Positions 1 to 5,994 of a stretch of 6,219 bases of DNA are shown here, piece by piece. Origin of the DNA: Phycisphaerae bacterium (GTDB lineage: Bacteria; Planctomycetota; Phycisphaerae; Sedimentisphaerales; Anaerobacaceae); contig DAOUVA010000283.1 in NCBI GenBank assembly GCA_030667885.1, forward strand, positions 1 to 6,219. The letters run 5' to 3'. The position numbers were made by a program, and so were the translations under genes. How positions within the stretch are numbered: the first letter of the stretch is position 1; each line of letters starts with the position of its first letter. The notes below the pieces were generated by a model. It was not told the origin of the DNA. It was given only the letters and a program-made list of their open reading frames with translations, and made no database searches.

Positions 1-576
1 AAACAGGTCGGGGTCGTGCCGAGCGCAGTCTTTTGCTATTTGCAGAACGACATGGGAATTGATGGCCGTCATCGCGGTGTTGATAATTTCAAAGTTTACC
101 GCCGGATATTTATCGTGCAGCATTTCCTGCAGAATCCGCCCGAAACTAAATGCCGGTTCCGGCGTGCCCTGAGCGGCAGAAGCACCAAGTATAAAAATCC
201 GATAAGTATCATCCGGCTTGTCGGCGGGAAAAATGAACGGCTCAGATTCACGTGCAATGTTTCGGGGAAAGAACCGCCAGCCAAATTTGACATTGTCACA
301 GTAGGCATCCCTGCCATCGTCCTGACATTTAATAATCGCATGGGGGGAGAAACCGTAACCAGCTATCCTCAAAGACAACTCCACCACCACCAACAACAGA
401 ACCGGAAAAACTGTAAGAGCGATAATGCGGAACAGCCATAGACGCCAGCCGGTTATCATCCTTGTTGGCTTTTGTTTTTCGTCTTCTTGTGAGTGCCTTC
501 GAGTTTTATGATGATGGACTTCTCTTTGAGTAAGTGATAATGATTTCCGTTTTTTTGCTCGGCGTTTATTACTCAT
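1..576 (-). CDS. Membrane-anchored SGNH/GDSL-hydrolase-like protein, N-terminal part (gene runs off left edge)
   Basis: Reading the minus strand from ATG at 576 gives 192 codons with no stop, still open at base 1, so the C-terminus is missing. Residues 1-45 are basic and histidine-rich; about 48-72 form one hydrophobic segment (WLFRIIALTVFPVLLLVVVE), a signal anchor that would place the rest outside the cytoplasm. Residues 126-137 (RIFILGASAAQG) fit SGNH block I, with S133 as the expected nucleophile, and 161-171 (NFEIINTAMTA) sit where block II belongs, followed by INSHVV and an amphipathic stretch ending DPDLF. Known family: SGNH proteins are esterases or glycan O-acyl-modifying enzymes, and planctomycete relatives often carry a TPR region downstream; here that part is outside the window. 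The substrate is unknown. A GAAGG lies about 11 bases before the ATG. Confidence is high that this is a real gene and moderate on the fold. Confidence 0.8.
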   Translation of the reverse strand, partial: MSNKRRAKKRKSLSLTQREVHHHKTRRHSQEDEKQKPTRMITGWRLWLFRIIALTVFPVLLLVVVELSLRIAGYGFSPHAIIKCQDDGRDAYCDNVKFGWRFFPRNIARESEPFIFPADKPDDTYRIFILGASAAQGTPEPAFSFGRILQEMLHDKYPAVNFEIINTAMTAINSHVVLQIAKDCARHDPDLF

Positions 577-590
577 TAATTCAAAACCTT

Positions 591-638
591 CAATCGCATT
601 TTCAAATTAAGACTGCTTTTTATCTTAATGAGCGATTG
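591..638 (-). promoter_or_regulatory. Two-part stem-loop in the leader of the SGNH-like gene
   Basis: On the minus strand CAATCGC (638-632) pairs with GCGATTG (597-591), and inside it ATTAAGA (629-623) pairs with TCTTAAT (612-606) around a 10-base loop, with an asymmetric internal loop (2 and 8 bases) between the stems. The closing stem ends just before the GAAGG that precedes the ATG at 576. It lies between the rluB stop (669) and this start. It could be a weak terminator or attenuator for the upstream genes or a leader structure; there is no T-run directly after it, so a standard terminator is unlikely. The pairing is seen; the function is inferred. Confidence 0.35.
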
Positions 639-668
639 ATCTTCCATCGGCATTTGTGTACCGAGTGA

Positions 669-1388
669 TTAGTCGGCGGTGGCTTTTTTCAGGTAAGTTA
701 CTTCTGTGTTAGTCAGTTCTCTGGATTTGCCGACGCCGATTCCTCGTATGCCAAGTCTGCCGATTTTTGTTCTCGCCAGTGATTTTACAGGCAGGCCGAT
801 TTTCGCCAGCATTCTGCGTAGCTGGCGGTTAAGGCCCTGCCGAATAGTAATTTCAACCGAAGATTCTATGTGCCTGCGTTGTAATATTTTCACCGATGCC
901 CTGGAGGTTTTGCCCTCCGCCAACCAGATTCCTTTTTTTAACTTTTCTATTTGCTCGGGTTTAATTTCGCCCTTAATCCTGACAACGTAGGTCTTGGCTA
1001 TTCCGTATCTGGGATGAGTCAATCTGTTTGACAATTCGCTGTCGTTCGTCAGGATAATCAAGCCCGTGGTATCCGCGTCGAGTCTGCCGACACAAAAGAT
1101 ACGCTCGTTTGTATTGACAATATCTATCGCTTTTTTTCTGCCATGAGGGTCACGGTTGGTACAAATGACGCCTTTAGGCTTATTCAAAATAAAATATACT
1201 TTCCGTGCAGCACGAATCTTTCTGCTGTTTACGGTTATGATGTCTTTATCCGGGTCAACGAAAGCTGGCAGCTTATCGACCACCTTGCGATTTACTCGGA
1301 CAACTCCTTCAAGTATCAACTCTTCGCATTTTCTGCGTGAATCGACGCCTGCCGCCGCTAAAACCTTCTGTAATCTTTGTTCAGCCAT
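669..1388 (-). CDS. rluB: 23S rRNA pseudouridine synthase, RluB/RsuA family
   Basis: A complete protein of 239 residues, the usual length for this family. Residues 3-50 form the S4 RNA-binding domain (RLQKVLAAAGVDSRRKCEELI, then VRVNRK). The catalytic domain starts near residue 64 (VYFILNKPKGVICT) and carries the signature GRLDADTTGLIILTND at 101-116, with D104 the catalytic aspartate that attacks the uridine ribose. Near the end GLNRQLRRMLAKIGLPVKSLARTKIGRL matches the conserved C-terminal family block. It isomerises a specific uridine of large-subunit rRNA in the cytoplasm; RluB modifies the region near U2605 in E. coli numbering, but RsuA (16S) and RluE/F relatives share these motifs, so the exact target is inferred. 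The start ATG at 1388 has AGGA about 10-13 bases upstream. It follows the UbiA gene after 34 bases on the same strand, so co-transcription is likely. Confidence 0.93.
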   Translation of the reverse strand: MAEQRLQKVLAAAGVDSRRKCEELILEGVVRVNRKVVDKLPAFVDPDKDIITVNSRKIRAARKVYFILNKPKGVICTNRDPHGRKKAIDIVNTNERIFCVGRLDADTTGLIILTNDSELSNRLTHPRYGIAKTYVVRIKGEIKPEQIEKLKKGIWLAEGKTSRASVKILQRRHIESSVEITIRQGLNRQLRRMLAKIGLPVKSLARTKIGRLGIRGIGVGKSRELTNTEVTYLKKATAD

Positions 1389-1422
1389 TTAATAATCAAT
1401 CCTAATCATGACCCAAAGGTCG

Positions 1423-2319
1423 TTATTGGAAAATACCACTAAAATTAATACCGAGCTTGTCGGCGTAAACAATTGCAAAACTTGCTATCGCCCAGACTAC
1501 AAAACCAATCTGAAACGGCAAATCATTTAGAATAAGCTGCACCGGGCCCAGGTATTTTCCCGTTTGTATTAACGAACTGAAACGGAAAATACAATACAAA
1601 ACCAATGGAGTAGTATAAACAAGATGATTATTACCGTGAATCTGGAAAGTTTTGTCGTCCATAGCATAAAGCAGAAAACATACCACCGCAAGGCCGCTGG
1701 TTACATTGATCATATGAGCCAGAAGCTCGGGTGTATAGCCTGTCAGCGTATTTCTAAACGACTCGCCATCCTGTCGCAGCAGGGCTATTTCACTGCGACG
1801 TTTGCCAAAGGCCAGAAACAGACACAAAGCAAACGTGCAGATAATCAACCACGGCGAGATAAAGACTTCTATAACAACAGCTCCTGCAACTGCCCGCAGG
1901 CAAAAACCAATCGCTATGACCACACAATCGAAAATCATTATTCTTCTCAGCAAAAGCGAATAGAAAACCATAAGCATAATATATATCAGTATGATAGATG
2001 CGAAGGCCCGGCTAAGTAGAAAGGCAGCAGTAATCGCCGCCGCAGCACACAGAACAGCAACTATAACAGCCGAACCAATGGCCACCCTACCGGAGGCGAT
2101 GGGTCTTTTACATTTTTCGGGATGGATACGGTCCCTTTGACGGTCAATTATATCGTTGAGGATATAAACAGCCGAAGCTGCCAAACAAAAGCAGGCAAAA
2201 CCACCAATCGCCCTTCCGATAGCCAAAGGGTCATTAAGTTTATGTCCGAATACAAGGGCAGCAAATACAAACACATTTTTGGTCCAGTGCAAAGGACGCA
2301 TTATTTGCAAAAATTTCAT
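1423..2319 (-). CDS. UbiA-family polyprenyl-phosphate phosphoribosyltransferase (DPPR-synthase-like)
   Basis: A complete 298-residue integral membrane protein with about eight to nine hydrophobic segments. The N-terminus MRPLHWTKNVFVFAAL is typical of decaprenyl-phosphate phosphoribosyltransferases (the mycobacterial Rv3806c/UbiA group) rather than quinone or heme prenyltransferases. The first Mg-binding motif is N55-D56-x-x-D59-x-x-x-D63, followed by CKRPIASG at 70-77. The second cytoplasmic region is YSLLLRRIMIFD ending in D131, then GFCLRAVAGAVV and FGKRRSE (171-177). The known reaction moves 5-phosphoribose from PRPP to a polyprenyl phosphate at the membrane. In mycobacteria this feeds arabinan synthesis; in other bacteria the sugar's fate varies, so the glycan here is inferred. 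The start at ATG 2319 is preceded by AAAAAGG about 7 bases upstream. The gene heads the leftward group with rluB and is divergent from the HAD gene. Confidence 0.85.
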   Translation of the reverse strand: MKFLQIMRPLHWTKNVFVFAALVFGHKLNDPLAIGRAIGGFACFCLAASAVYILNDIIDRQRDRIHPEKCKRPIASGRVAIGSAVIVAVLCAAAAITAAFLLSRAFASIILIYIMLMVFYSLLLRRIMIFDCVVIAIGFCLRAVAGAVVIEVFISPWLIICTFALCLFLAFGKRRSEIALLRQDGESFRNTLTGYTPELLAHMINVTSGLAVVCFLLYAMDDKTFQIHGNNHLVYTTPLVLYCIFRFSSLIQTGKYLGPVQLILNDLPFQIGFVVWAIASFAIVYADKLGINFSGIFQ

Positions 2320-2505
2320 AGCTTTGCCTTTTTATATTTACTTGCCGAATTTCAACGAATCATTCGTGCGCAGGAAAAAAGTCACTCACTAAATACTATT
2401 CACTTAAAATTATCGACATTTGAGCCGATAATGCGTAAAATTATATCGTAATAAGCATATAGTAGATAGTGTATATTTTACGCAATAATACTGCCGGATT
2501 ATAAG
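2320..2505. promoter_or_regulatory. Divergent intergenic region between UbiA and HAD genes, with candidate promoters
   Basis: This AT-rich 186-base gap must hold the start signals of both flanking genes. Rightward, TTGAGC (2420-2425) and TATATC (2442-2447) are 16 bases apart, a fair but not strong sigma-70 match. Leftward, a perfect TATAAT reads on the minus strand at 2445-2440, but the hexamer 17 bases before it (TATCTA) is a poor -35. The two -10 candidates overlap, so the two promoters would compete if both are used. No clear Shine-Dalgarno precedes the HAD ATG. The hexamers are seen; promoter use is inferred. Confidence 0.3.
2432..2484. repeat. 10-bp perfect inverted repeat, possible operator
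   Basis: TGCGTAAAAT (2432-2441) and ATTTTACGCA (2475-2484) are exact reverse complements, separated by 33 bases, with 43 bp between arm centres, close to four helical turns. The left arm adjoins or overlaps both candidate -10 boxes. The spacing and position would suit a dimeric or looping repressor that controls both divergent genes. The regulator is not in the window. In AT-rich DNA a chance match cannot be excluded, although the arms contain GCG. Confidence 0.35.
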
Positions 2506-3216
2506 ATGATAACGACTGTTGTTTTTGATTTAGATGACACTCTTTACGATGAAATCGAGTATTGCAAAAGCGGCTTTGCCGCGGTAGCTGAGTTTCTTGC
2601 CAATAGCACCGAATCAGTTTCTGCAAATCCCGCTATGGCTACTGCTGAGATTAGGCGAATCTCGGAGGCCATGTGGGAACAATTCAGCACGGGCAACCAT
2701 ACAAAGACATTCAACGCAGCTCTGGATGAGCTTGAGATAAGCTATGATGATGAGCTTATTTTAGAGTTAATTGAGGTTTATCGACGGCATAAGCCCAAAA
2801 TTACGCTGCCACCGGACAGCCGTGATGCCCTTTGTGAACTAAGCACAAAATACACATTAGGCCTGCTTACAGACGGCTTTTTGCCAGGGCAACAATTGAA
2901 GGTTCAGGCTTTAGGCATTGAAAAATATTTTAAGTTCATAGTCTATACCGAACAGCTCGGCAGGAAATTCTGGAAACCGTCCCCTGTGGGGTTTGAAAAA
3001 ATATTACAGACCTTAGAGACCAGGCCGGAAAATACGGTTTATATCGCAGATAATGAAAAAAAGGATTTTATCGCACCGAATAAATTAGGTTTTGCGACCA
3101 TCCAGATACTCCGTCCGGCCCACTTACATACATCGGTCTGCGGACAAGCTGGGGCCGCCGCACAGCATATAATCCCACAAATCAGCCAATTATCAGGTCT
3201 TTTAGAGAGACTTTGA
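2506..3216 (+). CDS. HAD-superfamily hydrolase (phosphatase)
   Basis: A complete 236-residue soluble protein with all four HAD motifs. Motif I is FDLDDTLYDE (7-16), with D8 the nucleophile and D10 the acid/base. Residues about 18-105 are a helical C1-type cap. Motif II is LGLLTDG with T122. Motif III is GRKFWKPSP with K157. Motif IV is YIADNEKKDF, giving D182 and D187 for Mg binding, with alanine at the place where relatives usually have glycine (GDN). This full set predicts a Mg-dependent phosphatase acting through an aspartyl-phosphate; the substrate cannot be read from the sequence. The pattern resembles HAD proteins found in surface-glycan loci. The ATG at 2506 directly precedes the core beta strand, so the start is secure even though the Shine-Dalgarno is weak. 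It is divergent from the UbiA gene, which suggests it may dephosphorylate that enzyme's lipid-linked product, but this is inference. Confidence 0.88.
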   Translation: MITTVVFDLDDTLYDEIEYCKSGFAAVAEFLANSTESVSANPAMATAEIRRISEAMWEQFSTGNHTKTFNAALDELEISYDDELILELIEVYRRHKPKITLPPDSRDALCELSTKYTLGLLTDGFLPGQQLKVQALGIEKYFKFIVYTEQLGRKFWKPSPVGFEKILQTLETRPENTVYIADNEKKDFIAPNKLGFATIQILRPAHLHTSVCGQAGAAAQHIIPQISQLSGLLERL

Positions 3217-3315
3217 GACTTTAACTGACCCTATGGACTCTAAGCCGAAAGCGCCTCGGCAATGGTTCAAACATCGGTGCTACAGCAAAAAGGCTTATTT
3301 GTTATCTTTTTTTTA

Positions 3316-3344
3316 TTGACTCAGAAGCCGCTTAGGGCTATAAT
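3316..3344 (+). promoter_or_regulatory. Near-consensus sigma-70 promoter
   Basis: TTGACT (3316-3321) and a perfect TATAAT (3339-3344) are separated by exactly 17 bases. A T8 tract (3307-3314) lies just before the -35 and could act as an UP-like element. Transcription would start near 3351, giving a leader of about 50 bases before the ATG at 3403. This indicates that the downstream gene is expressed independently of the HAD gene and probably constitutively. Confidence 0.75.
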
Positions 3345-3390
3345 AAGTTCTGAAAACAAGCTAATACGGGTGATTTTTCTGTAATTTGTG

Positions 3391-3395
3391 AGGAG
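3391..3395 (+). promoter_or_regulatory. Shine-Dalgarno AGGAG that fixes the start at 3403
   Basis: AGGAG lies 7 bases before ATG 3403. An in-frame GTG at 3388 would give a longer reading, but then AGGAG would fall inside the coding region with nothing usable upstream. The ATG is therefore the start. Confidence 0.85.
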
Positions 3396-3402
3396 TTTTA
3401 CT

Positions 3403-4866
3403 ATGCCAGCACGCAGGAGAAAGCAAAGCAATGCTATGCTCTACACATTAATAACCTTTGTAGGGCTTTTTTTAGTCGCAATCATCATTGCGGGTATCTG
3501 CTATGTCAAAATCGAGGAGTATAGGGATAAAGCAGTCAAGGCAGAAAGCAACCTTGAAGAGATGGCTACGTCCGAGCAATGGCAAGATAGAGGAAAGATA
3601 GTTGGCAAAGTACCCCAAATTTCGGGGCGGCCAAGAAAAGCTGGAGAGACCTATCTGGGCAAAATGGCCGAGCATTTTGACGCAACGACATCACTCATCG
3701 TCGGGTTTATACCTGAAATGACTTCGGCCGAAGCTGATGTCAATGATGTCAATATAAAAGTTGCAAATGCGCTTAAATCAGCTCAAGAACATATCACTAT
3801 TGCAGACCCTAATACAACAGGACTCGTGAAAATAATCAGTGATTTAGTCGCAGAACTGAACAGAACAATAGAAGCAAAAGATGCTTTACAAAAAGACCTG
3901 AATAACCAGATAGCACAAGTTGAAATTGCGAAAAAAGCCTATTCCGATAAAGAACAAGTTATCGAAGAAGAGAAAAGCAAACTACAAGCGCTGGTCAATA
4001 AGATGCAGGCCGACTACGCCGATCTTCAAGCCCGTTTGGAACAAAGCACTACGGATCAGATTGATAATTACAGGAATCAATTAGATGTTGCAAACGTCAA
4101 TCTGAAAACAGTGGAAGCTACACTTCTGAAAACTCAGGCGGAATTGAAACAGTCTGTGGGTATTATGAAACGTGCTCAGCAGGAGGTCATGGATATTATG
4201 CCGCCGCCGGACCACGAAGTGCTGGCTCACAGGGCTGACGGCAAAATAATATTAATTGACGACCAGGCCCAGGTAGTCCATCTGAATATCGGCACCGATC
4301 AGCACGTTTACAGAGGCTTAACCTTCACGGTTTATGACAGAAGCGGCTCAGTCCCGAAGGACGGTAAAGGAAAGGCTGAAATCGAAGTATTCGATGTGGC
4401 GGACACTTACTGTGCGGCTCGTATTACAGAATCAGATGCAAAAAAGCCCGTATTACTTGATGATATTGTAGCAAATTTAATTTGGCACCGTGACAAAACA
4501 AATGTGTTTGTTATTGTCGGTGACTTTGACCTTGATAACGACGGCAACATCGACGAAAATGCGACCGGCAGAATAAAATCACTTATCGAAAAATGGGGCG
4601 GCAAAGTCGTGAACAACATTTCTGTTGACACAGATTTTCTGGTCCTTGGCGATCAGCCTCAGGTACCGCAGCAGCAGCCAACTTTTGAACAACTGGAACT
4701 GGATCCGGGAGCAATGCAACGATACGAGGCGTTGGTTCAACAGCTCAGCCACTATAACGAGCTTCAAAGTAAGGCCGAGGCATTTTGGATACCTATATTC
4801 AGGTATGAAAGATTCCTGTATTTTATCGGGTACAAAGGGCAGATAAGTAAGGCCGGTGCCTTTTAA
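3403..4866 (+). CDS. Membrane-anchored coiled-coil protein with C-terminal BRCT-like domain
   Basis: A 487-residue protein of no named family that I recognise. Residues 1-10 are basic (PARRRKQ) and 12-34 form one transmembrane helix; by the positive-inside rule the remainder lies outside the cytoplasm. Residues about 145-262 are charged and heptad-like, a long coiled coil. About 268-362 is beta-rich (DGKIILID, VVHLNIGTDQHVYRGLTFTVYD, GKAEIEVFDV, ARITESDA), resembling the small C-terminal barrel of FlgT-like proteins. Residues about 366-417 look like a BRCT fold: VFVIVGDF, a helix LIEKWGGKVVN with the paired glycines, then VDTDFLVLGD. Inside it lies a calcium-type loop D376-x-D378-x-D380-G. 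The tail (440-487) is helical and aromatic. BRCT domains are normally cytoplasmic phosphoprotein or DNA-end binders, so the predicted exported location is odd. A role in envelope organisation is a guess. It has its own strong promoter and Shine-Dalgarno. Confidence 0.8.
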   Translation: MPARRRKQSNAMLYTLITFVGLFLVAIIIAGICYVKIEEYRDKAVKAESNLEEMATSEQWQDRGKIVGKVPQISGRPRKAGETYLGKMAEHFDATTSLIVGFIPEMTSAEADVNDVNIKVANALKSAQEHITIADPNTTGLVKIISDLVAELNRTIEAKDALQKDLNNQIAQVEIAKKAYSDKEQVIEEEKSKLQALVNKMQADYADLQARLEQSTTDQIDNYRNQLDVANVNLKTVEATLLKTQAELKQSVGIMKRAQQEVMDIMPPPDHEVLAHRADGKIILIDDQAQVVHLNIGTDQHVYRGLTFTVYDRSGSVPKDGKGKAEIEVFDVADTYCAARITESDAKKPVLLDDIVANLIWHRDKTNVFVIVGDFDLDNDGNIDENATGRIKSLIEKWGGKVVNNISVDTDFLVLGDQPQVPQQQPTFEQLELDPGAMQRYEALVQQLSHYNELQSKAEAFWIPIFRYERFLYFIGYKGQISKAGAF

Positions 4867-4899
4867 GACCAGGCTGCGCTGCAGAATTCGGAACAGTAG

Positions 4900-5610
4900 C
4901 TACGAGACCGGTTCTATTCCTATCGAGGCAATATAAATCTCGCCAGTGTATGAAGCTGCGCATTCTGAGACAAAGCCCTTTTTAACTGCAACAAAAGTTA
5001 CCGTACAACTTGCTCGGACAGCTACACCGAGAGGCTGGCCACTATCGCAATCCATGCCCGATGGAATATCTATCGCCAGAATCGGACAATCACAGGCATT
5101 TATGCTTTCTATCAATTTTATATAATCATCCCTCAAGGGTCCGCTTAATCCGGTTCCAAACAGGCCGTCGACAATCATATCAGTATCGGCTGTAAACGCT
5201 TTGACCCGAGCGGGCACCTCTTCTTCTTTGAGATTCAGCTGTTCAATCGGCAGGCTTAGTTTCTCTAAAATATCGAGGTTTATCTTCGCGTCGCCTTTGA
5301 CCTTTTGGCGGTCGCCACATATTACAACTTGAACCTTAAAGCCGCTGTTCAATAAATGCCGGGTAATTACGTAGCCGTCGCCGCCGTTATTTCCCGTTCC
5401 GCAGAAGATGCAGACGTTTGGGGCGGTGATGGGTTTTAATTTTTCTTTAATAAGCTCGGCGCAACTTCGGCCGGCATTTTCCATTAAAACTACGCCGGGG
5501 ATGCCAAGAGTATTTATCGCCCAGGAATCAACTTGCCGGACCTGGTCTTTTGTCATTAAGGTACATTTTTTGTTTTGTGAATATTTTTCCATAATCATTT
5601 TATTGTACAT
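4900..5610 (-). CDS. nnrE: NAD(P)H-hydrate epimerase (YjeF_N domain), stand-alone
   Basis: From ATG 5610 the protein has 236 residues, the normal size of a lone YjeF_N domain. It epimerises the R form of hydrated NAD(P)H (NAD(P)HX) to the S form, which a separate ATP/ADP-dependent dehydratase (NnrD) repairs; that partner is not in the window. Conserved blocks in order: TKDQVRQVDSWAINTLGIPG, VVLMENAGR, the nucleotide-site FCGTGNNGGDG, VDGLFGTGLSGP, AIDIPSGMDCDSG (family IPSGxxxDxG), and TFVAVKKGF near the end, so the domain is complete. The start is uncertain. The frame stays open upstream to an ATG at 5994, but those residues are translated repeat DNA. In-frame ATGs lie at 5610, 5598, 5592 and 5556; 5610 is chosen because AGGGACAGG lies about 8 bases before it, while family alignment would accept 5592 or 5556. 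It is convergent with the BRCT-like gene, 33 bases away. Confidence 0.88.
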   Translation of the reverse strand: MYNKMIMEKYSQNKKCTLMTKDQVRQVDSWAINTLGIPGVVLMENAGRSCAELIKEKLKPITAPNVCIFCGTGNNGGDGYVITRHLLNSGFKVQVVICGDRQKVKGDAKINLDILEKLSLPIEQLNLKEEEVPARVKAFTADTDMIVDGLFGTGLSGPLRDDYIKLIESINACDCPILAIDIPSGMDCDSGQPLGVAVRASCTVTFVAVKKGFVSECAASYTGEIYIASIGIEPVS

Positions 5611-5616
5611 TCTAAT

Positions 5617-5655
5617 GCCTGTCCCTTCAACTGTGTTTCCTTCGACAAGCTCAGG
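5617..5655 (-). repeat. REP-like PELVEG repeat
   Basis: On the minus strand CTGAGCTTGTCGAAGG is followed by GTTGAAGG after seven bases, giving the peptide PELVEGNTVEGTG. The core CTGAGCTTGTCGAAGG is a widely scattered bacterial repeat that I know from memory. It ends seven bases before the ATG at 5610, and its G-rich end supplies the only Shine-Dalgarno-like sequence available to that start. Confidence 0.6.
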
Positions 5656-5667
5656 ATAGGCAGAACA

Positions 5668-5772
5668 GGCTTTAAATTGGGTTTGTTTGGGTTTGAATTG
5701 GCTTTGTTTTGGCTTAAATTGGCTTTGAATTGGGTTTGTTTTTGGCTTTATTGGCTTTGAATTGGGTTTGTT
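5668..5772 (-). repeat. Tandem 21-bp repeat, five degenerate copies
   Basis: Read on the minus strand from 5772, the DNA divides into five 21-base units, each built on AAACAAACCCAATTCAAAGCC-like sequence. In frame they give the heptads NKPNSKP, IKPKTNP, IQSQFKP, KQSQFKP and KQTQFKA. A separate diverged copy (NKANFR) lies at 5845-5862. The period is a multiple of three, so copy-number changes would keep the reading frame open. Confidence 0.75.
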
Positions 5773-5940
5773 TTTTGGCCCCGGTGAGCTGGATAAAATC
5801 ATGTAATTGCTTGTCATGTCTAAGTTTATGTTCATTTTATCATTTCTAAAATTGGCTTTGTTTTGCATAAAAGGGTGTGCTGGAAATATGTTATAATTGG
5901 TAGATAGTTGATAGTCGTTGGAGAAGAGCGAGTTATAGTG

Positions 5941-5976
5941 CCTAAGGTTCCTAAAATGCCTAAAGTGAGCTAAAGT
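5941..5976. repeat. Degenerate 9-bp tandem repeat, four copies
   Basis: Plus-strand units CCTAAGGTT, CCTAAAATG, CCTAAAGTG and AGCTAAAGT lie end to end at 5941, 5950, 5959 and 5968. On the other strand they read as HFR/NLR triplets. They mark the distal end of the repeat element upstream of nnrE. Confidence 0.55.
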
Positions 5977-5994
5977 TGAATTCTTGATGCTCAT

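Larger units (their letters stand above)
5611..5994 (-). repeat. Interspersed repeat element upstream of nnrE, open in the nnrE frame
   Basis: These 384 bases read without a stop from ATG 5994 into nnrE, but the translation (rich in N, K, P, Q and S) has no fold and no counterpart in the epimerase family. Parts of it resemble repeats I recall as dispersed, translated junk in Phycisphaerae genomes: FRHFRNLRHY, NKANFRNDKMNIN, NKPNSKPIKPKTNP and PELVEGNTVEG. It is a composite of a 9-bp array, a unique segment, a 21-bp array and a REP-like end. A gene caller may merge it with nnrE to give a 364-residue product. I judge it to be non-coding repeat; no transposase or terminal inverted repeat is visible. 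Confidence 0.65.

Noticed and set aside
96..341. Minus-strand open frame of 81 codons
   Set aside because: Same strand but a different frame from the SGNH-like gene; no family resemblance.
16..441. Plus-strand open frame of 141 codons
   Set aside because: It is the antisense shadow of the minus-strand SGNH-like gene, whose translation shows a TM anchor and SGNH motifs; the plus frame has no recognisable features.
1624..2019. Plus-strand open frame of 131 codons
   Set aside because: Shadow of the UbiA gene; rich in K, Q and N with no domain, while the opposite strand has clear UbiA motifs.
3241..3314. Possible terminator after the HAD gene: GCCGA/TCGGC (3244-3260) or TAAGCC/GGCTTA (3241-3297), with a T8 run at 3307-3314
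   Set aside because: The short stem lies far from the T-run and the longer pairing has a 45-base loop; neither is a credible intrinsic terminator. The T-tract fits better as part of the promoter upstream region.
3388..3402. GTG at 3388 as start of the BRCT-like gene
   Set aside because: It would place AGGAG inside the coding sequence; ATG 3403 has ideal spacing from it.
4867..4899. Bidirectional terminator between the convergent BRCT-like and nnrE genes
   Set aside because: Only small palindromes (CTGCAG, GTAGCTAC) occur, with no stable stem plus T-run.
5668..5976. CRISPR array
   Set aside because: The repeats are directly adjacent, degenerate and without unique spacers; no cas genes are present.
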